Assembly: GCF_965638725.1 (NCBI RefSeq) | Contig: NC_134950.1 | Span: forward strand, 107,344,802 to 107,408,801 | DNA from: Aptenodytes patagonicus | Taxonomy: Eukaryota; Chordata; Aves; Sphenisciformes; Spheniscidae | Length of the DNA: 64,000 nt | Direction: 5' to 3' | Shown: in pieces, positions 22,896 to 33,289 of the stretch | Layout of the letters: each line of letters starts with the position of its first letter | Numbering within the stretch: the first letter of the stretch is position 1 | The notes under the pieces: generated by a model | Seen by the model: only the letters and a program-made list of their open reading frames with translations | What the model was told of the DNA's origin: nothing | Databases searched by the model: none | Position numbers and translations under genes: made by a program

Positions 22896-23522
22896 AGCTG
22901 TCCGTATCCTGGGCTGCGTAAAAGGAAGTGCGGCCAGCAGGTCGAGGGAGGTGATTCTGCCCCTCTGCTTTACATGAGACCCCACCTGGAGTACTGCGTC
23001 CAGCTCTGGAGGCCCTCAGCATAAGACAGACATGGACCTGTTGGAGCGGGTCCAGAGGAGGGCCACAAAGATGATCAGAGGAGTGGAACATCTCTCCTAT
23101 GAAGAAAGGCTAAGAGACTGGGGGTTGTTCAGCCTGGAGAAGAAAAGGCTCTGGGGAGACCTTATTGCAGCCTTTCAATATATAAAGGGGGCTAATAAGA
23201 AAGACAGAGGGAGACTTTTTACCAAGGCCTGTAGTGACAGGGCAAGGGGCAACGGTTTTAAACTGAAAGAGGGTAGATTTAGATTGGATCTAAGGAAGAA
23301 ATTTTTTACGATGAGGGTGGTGAGACTCTGGAACAGGTTGCCCATAGAAGTTGTGGATGCCCCATCATTGGAAGTGTTCAAGGTAAGGTTGGACAGGGCT
23401 TTCAGCAATCAGATTTAGTGAAAGAGTCCCTGTGCACGGCAGCGGGGTTGGAAGTAGATGATCTCTGAAGGTTTGATTCAATCCAAATCATTCTATGATT
23501 CTGTGATTCTACGATTCTATGC
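22896..23522 (+). mobile_element. CR1 LINE 3' fragment (copy A)
   Basis: It holds the RT C-terminal segment and 3' UTR. A 128-codon frame (23032-23418) includes [20 protein letters not shown] and [20 protein letters not shown], the usual CR1 ORF2 C-terminus, then the tail ATTCTATGATTCTGTGATTC. Positions 23191-23433 are identical to 28928-29170 in the copy 5.7 kb downstream, although both flanks are diverged. It has no ORF1 or full RT, so it cannot move by itself. Confidence 0.95.
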
Positions 23523-26189
23523 TATATAAAACTTTTAGTTGTTATCAGCAATAGTGAAGTGACGTGTTTAGCGGAGGACAGAATATTTTGGGATTCAAAT
23601 GGCTGCAGGAAGGTATGCTGTATAAGTAGTTACACCAAGGAGTTTGCCAAGAAATACATTCTAACAAAGCCATCATTCATTTACTACATACTAATAAATA
23701 ACCACTAATGAAGTGATCTTTAGTTGGCCAAGGAAAGCTTTCAGAGATTAGCCTACAGTTTTAGACCACTATCTATCTTAAATAAGCCAGGTTGGGGGCT
23801 TTTGGTGCAGGTTTGTCAAAGTTTTTTCCAGCTTTCGGTCTAATGCTAATGTCAGATCAAATTCTGTAAGTATTAATTTAAAGTGGGTGAAATGGAGAGA
23901 GTGTATTTACTATGTATATTATCCAGTCACCTTAAATGCGGGTGTTTTTTGTTCCCGTTTTATTCTAACCATATGAATTTTGTCAGGAAAAGGAGGAAAA
24001 GGTTCTATAAAGTAGTGGCTATAAATGAATATGCCAAGCATATTGGGTGTGGAAGTCAGCACCAAATATTTTCCTCTACAGATGATCTCCTGATTGTCAG
24101 CAGTACTTGATAATGTAAAGTAGCCCATCTGAACTATTTTTAAGGAGCGGAACGGTTAATCAGATAATTCTTTTTCATGTTTAACGGTTTCCTGGTTCAT
24201 CATAGTAATGGATCTGAAGACTAAGAAATCTTCAGATCGTTCATCTTCTAAAAATCAGTTGTTTTAAATTAAAAATTAATATTGTTTAGACATAGCTAGA
24301 AAAGTAAACTATGTCTACTATTACAGAAATTTGAAATACAAGTTTGATAAAATAAAAGTTATTCTCACAAGATTAAAATAATCTAATTATTTTAGATTAT
24401 GCACTATTCCCAGAGTGCATTTGACTGGACATTAACCAGAGGAAAATGAAATGTTACTTTCTCCAAATCTTTTTGACATCCAAATCCTTTACATTTCTAT
24501 TAAAAGCAAACAAAAGCCCACTCCATATAAAACTGCTAACAGGTCCCTGCAACAAAACACAGTCAAAAGAGGATTTTAAGTAGATATTGAAAGTTGCTGA
24601 TAGAAAAAACAAGATTCACAAGAAGAGAAGGTGGGTTTATGCAGAGTTCTTTTTTTCCTGGCTAGAGTGACTCAGAAAAATAAATCTCCCACATTTGTGT
24701 GCAAATTGCATTCTGCTTACACACTGAAGAGTTAATGTGTTTCATCCATGTTGTGTTCGGTGTTTTTTTGCAGTAACCATAGTTGTACAAATAATGCAGA
24801 TTTTTTAAGAAAGGGAGTAGATTAATGTTTTGTTACTACGTGAAGGAAGCACAGGAAAAAGTATTTTTATGTTCTGCCAATTTTCAAAAGCTCTTTAAAT
24901 ATAGTTTTAAGATAACAAGGTCAGGGACTGTTTATATTACCTTTAGTAGGATTTCTCCAACAAATGCATGCAAGCCAAGGAGAAGTCATTACGTTAAAAC
25001 AGACATTGCAGTGCATTTCAGTGCTTTGGGATTTTTTTTTTTCATAACAGAAATGTGATTTTGCAGCCATACACAGTTCTGAACAATGTGCTAAATGCTA
25101 GATTTTCAGAGCAGTATAGACCATTTCTCTCAGAAATTTTATTTGCAGGCAACATATTATCTACCTGAAACAAATGAAGGCGAAAAGGAACAGATTCATT
25201 ACATTGTCAATGTAGAGACTTAAGCACAGTACTTGGTACCAGAATTTTTACCATCTGAACATCTGATTCTAATGTCAGTTACCTTAGCTACTAAACAACT
25301 GACTGTTCGTTGTTCTCACCTGTCCCCCTGCTCAGGAGAACTACTGTTTCAGAAGTGCTGATTTCCTCTCTTATCTACTTGATTTTTTGCTCAGCTATCA
25401 ATAATGATGCGTAGCCATTAGAAATTAATCTCAGTCTGTTATTCTGTCTTTGGATCCTACTTGCAGCTGGATACTTACAGCATTTTCATGGCCACTGCTG
25501 CAAGTTCATGCGGGGCAACAATCGTCCTAGTTATGCTCCTCTGCCCAGTAAATTAATGCTGTACTAGGTCTCCAGTATCTTTTACCCTCTGAGCCTAAGA
25601 ATGGCTGTCCTGCTTGAGGCTGAGAGTCCATCTGGCCAAGTATCTTGTCTCCAAATAGGTTGCAGCTGCCTCGTCACAAAGATGGTCTTGCAGTAGATTT
25701 TCTGCATTCTTCTTTTGAGGAGTAGAAGAGGAAATGCAAGAAGCAGCATTTGATCCAGGGATTAAATACTTATTTCCTGAGTATGAAATGTCCACGTTTG
25801 CTTTATGTATGTGTCTATGGAATGTACTGTCTCTGTATGCTTACCCATATTTTTGACAGTAAATTTTGCCTTAGAAAAAAGGCAGTGGTCATAAATGGCT
25901 GCCTGTGGAAGAGTAAGAACCAGGTGGTCATATGATAACACTTCTCTGAAGCATTCATAGAAACACAAAATTATTATTTTTTGTGCAAAGAATCACCTCT
26001 TCTGTTGGCTTTGAACCTGGATACTACTTGTTTAATTTGATGGAACCTAAGATTTATGTATTGGAAGAGAAAGTTAACAGTTAGTTCTTATTCTTCTGAA
26101 GAAGAATCTTCTTAAGTAGCATATCTAGTCTAAATTATTTCTTTTACAGACTGAAGAGTACTAGCTAGCCCACCTAGTCATTCCTTGAA
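23523..26189. other. Non-coding, nothing recognised
   Basis: AT-rich, without a supportable gene or repeat. The open stretches present are short and lack splice context. Confidence 0.4.
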
Positions 26190-27078
26190 CGGGAGGTGTT
26201 CTATAACTTCTATCATCCTAGTTGCTTTTCTTTGAAACTTTTGTATTTAAATTGTATTATTTTTGAGATGAGAGAGGCAGGACTGCACATAAATTTTAAA
26301 GTATGGGTGAACCATAAGCTTGTAAAGTGGTGTAATGATGGGCTTGATTTTGTTCTCTGTTCTTTTCCTGAGAATTCCTACCATTTGATTTACTTTTTTG
26401 ACTGCATATTGAGCTCATAGTTCTGAGAAAATTTATATCATATCCTCAAGACCTCAGTTCTGAGTAGTGATAATAAACTAGTTATGATAGTTAGGATTAT
26501 TTTTGTCCACGTGCATGACTTTACACTTACCTGCACTGAATTTTATCTGCCATTTTATTGCCCAGTCACTCAGTACCCTAAGGTCCTTCTGTAGTTCTTC
26601 ACAGTTTACCCTCTTACTTAAAAACTCTGATTGCTTTGCAATATCAAGCAGACCTTCTCACCTTATTGCTCACCACCTCCTCTGCCATGAATATATATGG
26701 GATAGGATAGGTCCCATCACAGAATTCTGCAGGACTTAACTGATTAACTTCTTCCACTGGGAGAACTGACGGTTTCAGTTTTATATGCTGTTTCCGAATA
26801 TTTAACTTGTTATTTTTCTATGCAAGGACTTCCCTCTTATCCTGTGATTGCTTAGCTCCCTTAAAAGTTGTTGGTAAGGGGTTTTGTTAGAACCCCTACC
26901 TACGTGTTTTTCACCCCTTCAGGGACCTGTAAGAGATTTGTAAAGCCAGATGTACCTTTACAGAGGCTGTGTTGACTCTTCCCAAGCAGATCATATTTAT
27001 CTAAATATCTATTCTATCCATTAGGTGTCAGCACAGAATTCAGTGGCATTGCTGAATTCTCTGGGATCTGGTTTGGAT
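26190..27078 (-). mobile_element. Ancient CR1/L3-type LINE, antisense, highly diverged
   Basis: The antisense of the CR1/L3 RT region shared by many amniotes is still readable: CATTTTATTGCCCAGTCACT, then AAGGTCCTTCTGTAGTTCTT, GACTTCCCTCTTATCC and GTGTTGACTCTTCCCAAGCA. Indels and substitutions are everywhere. It is clearly older than the other CR1 copies of the window. Its left edge is approximate. Confidence 0.75.
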
Positions 27079-28047
27079 TCATCTGAACATTAAAAAAATT
27101 GTTGAAAGGATATGTTAATTTTCTTATAATGAGGTTTACACCATTTTATGCCAGATTATCTCCATGGATTTCAGTGGTGCTATTCTGACTTCTAGGACCT
27201 TGTGTATCAAACGCACGTGTAGCAGTAGCTAAGTTAACTGCTTGCCAGATGCATATTCAGAGCAACCTTTTGGCTATGCTAGTGACAAGTAAACCTTTGA
27301 AGGTTCACCAATATGCAATGTAGCGCCACTACAGTTGTTACTTTTGAGGTACGTAGAGCTCTTGACATTCATCTGCAGCTCTCATGCAAGTGTATGCAAG
27401 GAAATTTCCAAAGGCATTACCGGAAATTGGGACCTAATGGACAATAATCTTTCTTGATGATTGATTCCTTACCTACTGTTTTTGCCTTCGAAAAATGTGT
27501 CCCCAAGAATTTCTATGGAAGGCCTATAGGAAAACAGTTTCTGAATGGAAGCATAGTAAAGCTAGAAAATACAGCGTTCAAGATAAATTACTACATTTTT
27601 CTTTAAGAGTCTAATTTAGGGGAAAAATGAAGATGATACTAAACCAGGATTTATTGGCCAGATGAAAAAGGGAGAATTGGAAGATATTAGATAAGGTTAA
27701 AAAAAAGTCTATAAAATGTTTAAAAAAAATCTGTGGCTTGAAGATATTGGCATTAAAATAGCTACAAATACATTACCTCAGTTTCAAGGTCATTAACATA
27801 TTTTTTTGATCAGACAGTTCATGTTCCAGGAAACAATTATCAATATGGGTTGGAAAATTAAAGACAGGAGGATTAAGGTCACCTAAGAATATCTGACACT
27901 ACGTAATCATAAAATTATCATACAAAGTGTAGCAGCTTTAAGGATTGTGTAAGCGAATGGAATTCATTCTTGCCTCTGTTCCTGAGGTCTGAGATTCCCT
28001 ATACCAGACTAGGAGCCCAGTTCTTGCTCTGTGTAAGGGTGTTTATT
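27079..28047. other. Non-coding, nothing recognised
   Basis: AT-rich spacer between two CR1 clusters. Confidence 0.4.
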
Positions 28048-28340
28048 TGAAGTCATGGAAGGGTTCTCTTGAGATCATCTGTCCAATCCCCCCCAGCTCA
28101 AAGCAGGGTCAGCTGAAGGTGGTTGCTTAATACATTGTCTAGCCCTTTTCTGAATATCTCCAAGGATGGAGACTCCGCAACCTCCCTGTGCAACCTGTTG
28201 CAGTGTTTGACCACCCTCACCATAAAAATGTTTTTTTCTTATGTTTAAATGGTATTTCTTGTATCTCAGTTTGTGCCCATTGCCTCTTGTCCCTCCACTG
28301 GATACCACTGAGAAGAGTCTGGCTCCATCTTTATATACAG
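28048..28340 (-). mobile_element. Older CR1, antisense, left half (interrupted)
   Basis: Antisense CR1 3' UTR and RT C-terminus (GAGATCATCTGTCCAATCCC, CTCCAAGGATGGAGACTCCG, CTCTTGTCCCTCCACTGGAT), breaking off at CTCCATCTTTATATACAG. The homology resumes at 29249 after a younger CR1 insertion. Confidence 0.88.
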
Positions 28341-29248
28341 TGGGATTGAGTGCACCCTCACCGAGTTTGCAGACGACACCAAGCTGAGTGGTGGTGCAGT
28401 TGCTACGCTAGAGGGAAGGGATACCATCCTGAGGGACCCTGACAGGCTTGAGCAGTGGGCCCACATGAACCTCATGAAGTTCAACAAGGCCAAGTGCAAG
28501 GTCCTGCACCTGGGTTTGGGCAATCCCCAATATCAACACAGACTGCAGGATGAAGGGATTGAGAGCAGCCCTGCGGAGAAGGACTTCGGAATACTGGTAG
28601 ATGAAAAATTGGACATGAGCTGGCAATGTGTGCTTGCAGCCCAGAAAGCTAATCAATTCCTAGGCTGCATAAAAAGCAGGTCGAGGGAGGTGATTCTGCC
28701 TCTCTGCTCTGCTCTGGTGAGACCCCACCTGCAGTACTGCATCCACTGCTGGGGTCCTCAGCACGGGAAAGACGTGGACCTGTCGGAGCAGGTCCAGAGG
28801 AAGGCCACGAAAATGATCAGAGGAGTGGAACATCTCTCCTATGAAGAAAGGCTGAAAGGGGTTGTTCAGCCTGGAGAAGAAAAGGCTCCGGGGAGACCTT
28901 ATTGCGGCCTTTCAATATATAAAGGGCGCTAATAAGAAAGACAGAGGGAGACTTTTTACCAAGGCCTGTAGTGACAGGGCAAGGGGCAACGGTTTTAAAC
29001 TGAAAGAGGGTAGATTTAGATTGGATCTAAGGAAGAAATTTTTTACGATGAGGGTGGTGAGACTCTGGAACAGGTTGCCCATAGAAGTTGTGGATGCCCC
29101 ATCATTGGAAGTGTTCAAGGTAAGGTTGGACAGGGCTTTCAGCAATCAGATTTAGTGAAAGAGTCCCTGTCCGTGGCAGGCGGTGTTTGGACTGGATGAT
29201 CTTTGAAGGTTCCATTCAACCCAAATCATTCTATGGTTCTATGATTCC
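28341..29248 (+). mobile_element. CR1 LINE (copy B), nested in older antisense CR1
   Basis: A 5'-truncated ~908-bp copy. A 155-codon frame (28465-28932) carries [34 protein letters not shown] and [12 protein letters not shown]. It is then broken by a small deletion near 28853, after which the C-terminal part continues in another frame (28862-29155). It ends at ATTCTATGGTTCTATGATTC. ATACAG occurs on both sides (28335-28340 and 29249-29254), consistent with a 6-bp target duplication. Part of the left copy might be CR1 sequence. Confidence 0.93.
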
Positions 29249-29341
29249 ATACAGCACTCAGATATATGTAAACATTTGATATGATCTCGCTTGAGCCTTC
29301 TCTTCTAAACTGAAACCCAGGTCTCTTTGTCTTTCCTCATT
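29249..29341 (-). mobile_element. Older CR1, antisense, right half
   Basis: The older copy continues: AGATATATGTAAACATTTGA, then GAGCCTTCTCTTCTAAACTG and TCTTTCCTCAT, the antisense of the CR1 SLEKKRL-type region. It joins collinearly with 28048-28340 once the younger insertion is removed. Confidence 0.82.
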
Positions 29342-32300
29342 TATATATTTATATTTCCTTGACTCAACTGATGAATGAAAAGTCATTTCAGAATTCTAAA
29401 ATCTTCCTTCAGTTGCAAAGCCAAGTGTATAGCCTACTGTGTTGTGTTTTGTGTCTAGAGAGAAAAAAAATCTGGAATGTTGGGGACTAATTCTCATTTC
29501 AGATCTGTATTCTCCATTGTGGTGAAGAATTAGTCAAAAATAAAGGTGGGGGTTTTTTCTTTTTTTTTTCTCTCTTCATTTTGGAGACCACAGAAAATTG
29601 GAAGTTGCTGCAGGTTGAGCCCTGTGTAATGGTCAGCTGTAAAGTCCTTATCTTTTCTCATTGTTCTTTTCTCTCTTGAGTACTTTGGCAATTTCAGTTG
29701 CCCGCTGAAGATAATACTTTGCTTTGATAACCACTAATAAAAGGCTATATGCTTTAGTGAATATGATTAATATGAAGTCAGAATTGTTTAAAGGAATGAA
29801 TATATTATCAAGAGTGAAGAGTAAATAACTAGAAAGTGGTGAGATAACTGGAGTATTTTAACACATTTTTTTCTAATATTTCTGCTAGATAAAAGCCCAA
29901 GGGAGTTGGTCATCCAAATCAGCAGCATACCACAGTTTTGACTCCCTTTTTCAAGTGATTGACGGAAGCTGTAGGCTGATTAAGGCTATTCATAACAAAC
30001 AAACATTTTGTGCCATATTGTTTTAAGATAGGATGGGAAGGAAGAATATTTCTTCCTGAAATTATGAAATAGCTTGTTAGAAACAAGTGCCACCCTAGAA
30101 CCAGTTACTGTAAAAATGCTTGGATTGTATGCTCCTTGTGGCAAGGATTATCTGTTGCAAAGTTCGGAATCTGGGCTTGATGACCACAATTTTTCTTTTG
30201 AAAAACTGAAATTTAAAAAGTAAAGTCACATCTGTTCTTTCATTTCTTAATTCTCAGTGATAAGGCTTTACAGGTATCCTGCAGTGTGCAGCAATCAGGG
30301 AAGCATGTGTGAAGCCAAATGTGAGTACCAATAAATGCTTGTCATAGGTGTCTGCCAAGGCACTTAAAAATCTCTTCATGGAGTTCAGCTAAAATGCTTC
30401 ATGTGGAGAAACTTGTTTGTTTTCTGTTTCTTCATAGAAGTTTTACCATTCTATTCTGCAGAACTGACTGCTTGCACCTACTTACCAGCACAGATCTAGT
30501 CATTTGTGACTAGTGACTGTCTCATCTTCCATGTGAGAAGAATGTTTTTCTAATGTCTACTCAGTCTTATGCTCACACTCCAAACCAACCGGACACCATA
30601 TTAAGCTCAGTGTTAACATCTTTACTAAGAGTGTTAATACACCTTGCCTGTAAGCACTGCCTTAACTGAAGCTATGCAGCTATCACATGGTCTCAATTAG
30701 CTTAGTATGTGGGCAAAATGATTGTGTGTCAGCCTATGCAGATAAATGCTTCTTATCTTTGAATAATTTTCCTTACTGGGAGAATTATTTTACTCTTACT
30801 GTTTTCTTGATCATGCGTTTTCGACAGCAAGTTTATTTTCCAACGTTAAAAAAAAAAAATAAAAGCAGCCAGGTGGAATAATGTATTTCAACACGATTTA
30901 TGAATTTGATTACTTCAAGGAGAAGCATGGGTTAATTCCTCTGAAATATTAGGATTAGTGGTCTGTTCCAAATTTTCACAATGGCAATCCAGGAATGATT
31001 TGTTTTCTTGCATGAATTACTACTCAGTTTAACAAAAGAACCATTCAATAAATATCTGATACCTGTAACTAATTGGTACTCATCATTAAGGCACCTTAAT
31101 ATTCTTTCATTTACATTCTTATAAAGAATTAAAGTTATGTCTCATTAGGCTATAAGGTAACAAGCAAGAACTAATCTAGTAGTTTCAAGAATTTGAGGAT
31201 CTCCTGTGCTTCCTAGCTTGCATACTTTATGGGGATACAAGATTAGCTGAAATGGAACAAGTGGTTCTTCTGTGTCTTAAAAGCATATAACCATTCCAGA
31301 AGCTCTTCACTGAAAGAAAGCCTTTCATTTTCTAATAGGGATTTTTTTAAATTACCTGTTTCTACTGAGTATTTTCATTCTTTTCATGTAATCTAGAACT
31401 CTGCTTTACCCGAGACTCAACTGGCATTAGAAACTGCAGAAATTATATTGAGAGCAAATCTTTACTTATTTGATATTCATGTCTTGTCCTTTTTGTGGTT
31501 TTGAACAGGTGAGTGAGAAGTGCTCAGTGTTCTAAATGGTGAATGTCGTTACTAATCAAAATGGAAGGAATGGCTTTTGCTGCATGAAGAAAAAAGAGAG
31601 AAAAATGTTTGTTCCTGCAGATTCTTACAGGTCAATGAGTTTAAAGCATATTACTAATAAATACATACGTGAGAAGAAGTATGGTGACCAGGCAGGAACT
31701 AGCAGAATATATAAACAGCAATCACATTCTTGTGCAGTTTTCCAGGGTTTGTACTTGTGATGATAACTTTTAGTAAACTAATGTTATTAATGTAAAATGT
31801 GTTTGAATTCTGATGAAGCATGAAAAATTAGTAAATTGGTTACATTAATATTCATTACTAATCTACTTTTTACAATCTCTTCTTCAGGTAGTGGCAGCTA
31901 ATATATCATCCCTTTTGTATACTGGAAATGTTGGAGTTGGCTTACCTTTAATCTCATTACAGATACCTGGATGACATACCATTTTGTCTGTAATAACTCT
32001 TTGTATGTTGGATCATTATTATTTGTGTATTTCCAGCTTATCTCTATGATAAAATTCCCGTATTTTCCCATGTTTTTCATTCACAGTTAGAATCTTTAGA
32101 TGTCCTGAGTTTGTCTTATGTGAGTTCAGTCTGAGGACATTTTTTTTTTCTAGACCATTGTGGCTGTGCAAAGGCACATGACAAGATCATTTTAGTACTG
32201 TAGCCACATGAATCTTTGTCCTGGATTCTGTTGCTTGGGACAAGGATTGCATTCTCAGTACACTATTTTGCAAACAAATAGAGGGAGTAGTGTGTGGTTC

Positions 32301-32691
32301 TGTCACATTTCCCACGTCATGATACAAAAAGTCTCTTTTTGACTCTCAGTTCCTCACTAGGGTCCCTATTGAGTGATGTTCTGGGACAAAACACAACCTT
32401 AATGTTATACTTCCATGGGTGACTCCTAGCTTTACCAGCATAGTAAATAATTATTGATATTAAAAGGTAAGGAAGGAGAACCCATAATGTGGTTTGGATA
32501 GATCTGGGAATAGGGTATACTGATTAATTCTCATTTACTTTTATATTTTTAATAGAATGCAAAATTTAATATTGTATAATTTTAATGCAGACAAATTCTG
32601 TAGCATGTTTCTAATTTTATCAGTCTCTGAAATGTTATGGCATTAAAATTATTATGAACAATAATAGCTTATTATAACCTATCTTTCCCAC
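29342..32691. other. Non-coding, nothing recognised
   Basis: About 3.3 kb of AT-rich sequence with no repeat or gene I can support. Confidence 0.4.
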
Positions 32692-32933
32692 TGTCCTGGT
32701 GTCGGCAGGGATAGAGTTAATTTCCTTCCTAGTAGCTGGTACAGTGCTGTGTTTTGGATTTAGAATGAGAACAAAGTTGATAACGCACCGATGTTTTAGT
32801 TGTTGCTAGGTAATGCTTACACTAGCCAAGGACTTTTTAGTTTTCCATGCTCTACTGACTGAGAAGGCTGGAGCTGCACAAGAAGCCGGGAGGGGGCACA
32901 GCCAAACTGGCCAAAGAAACATTCCATACCATG

Positions 32934-32954
32934 TGACGTCATGCTCAGTACATA
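32934..32954 (+). promoter_or_regulatory. LTR core promoter with perfect CRE palindrome
   Basis: TGACGTCA is followed by TACATAAA inside the LTR. The palindrome contains a CpG that has survived here, whereas the other LTRs carry TGATGTCA-type versions. That may reflect a younger copy or retained function. Confidence 0.55.
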
Positions 32955-33051
32955 AACTGGGGAAAGCTGGCCGGGGGGGCCGCTGCTCGGGGACTGGCTG
33001 GGCATCGGTCGGCGGGTGGTGAGCAATTGTACTGTGCATCACTTGCTTTGT

Positions 33052-33103
<52 letters not shown>

Positions 33104-33126
33104 CATATTATTATTATTATCATTTT
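33052..33126 (+). repeat. (TTA)n microsatellite inside the LTR
   Basis: About 70 bp of TTA/ATT repeats with two TCA interruptions. The homologous position in the LTR at 2517 has only ~36 bp, and the LTR at 44864 has none, so the tract expanded after or during family spread. Confidence 0.85.
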
Positions 33127-33289
33127 ATTTCAATTATTAAGCTGTTTTTCTCTCAACCCACGAGTTTTTCTCACTTGTGCTCTTCCAATTCTCTCCCCCA
33201 TCCCACCGGGGGGGGTGGGGGTGGGGGGGGAGTGAGCAAGCGGCTGCGTGGTGCTTAGTTGCCGACTGAGGTTAAACCACGACACCCAC

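Larger units (their letters stand above)
32692..33284 (+). mobile_element. Solo LTR, ERVL-like, with perfect 5-bp TSD (CCCAC)
   Basis: The 593-bp LTR runs from TGTCCTGGTGTCGGCAGGGA to GGTTAAACCACGACA. The duplication CCCAC lies at 32687-32691 and 33285-33289. It has the same orientation and family as 2517-3107. It keeps a perfect CRE palindrome (32934-32941), a TACATAAA TATA-like box just downstream, an expanded TTA tract (~33052-33126) and a G-rich run near the 3' end (33208-33231). No internal region is attached. Confidence 0.92.

Noticed and set aside
23032..23418. 128-codon open frame that could be taken for a small gene
   Set aside because: It is the C-terminus of CR1 ORF2, as are the frames at 28465-28932, 28862-29155, 62243-62830 and 62599-63177. 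Their reverse-strand frames are shadows.
22896..29170. Segmental duplication as an explanation for the two near-identical CR1 parts
   Set aside because: Identity stops inside the CR1 copies and the surrounding unique DNA does not match, so the whole region was not duplicated.
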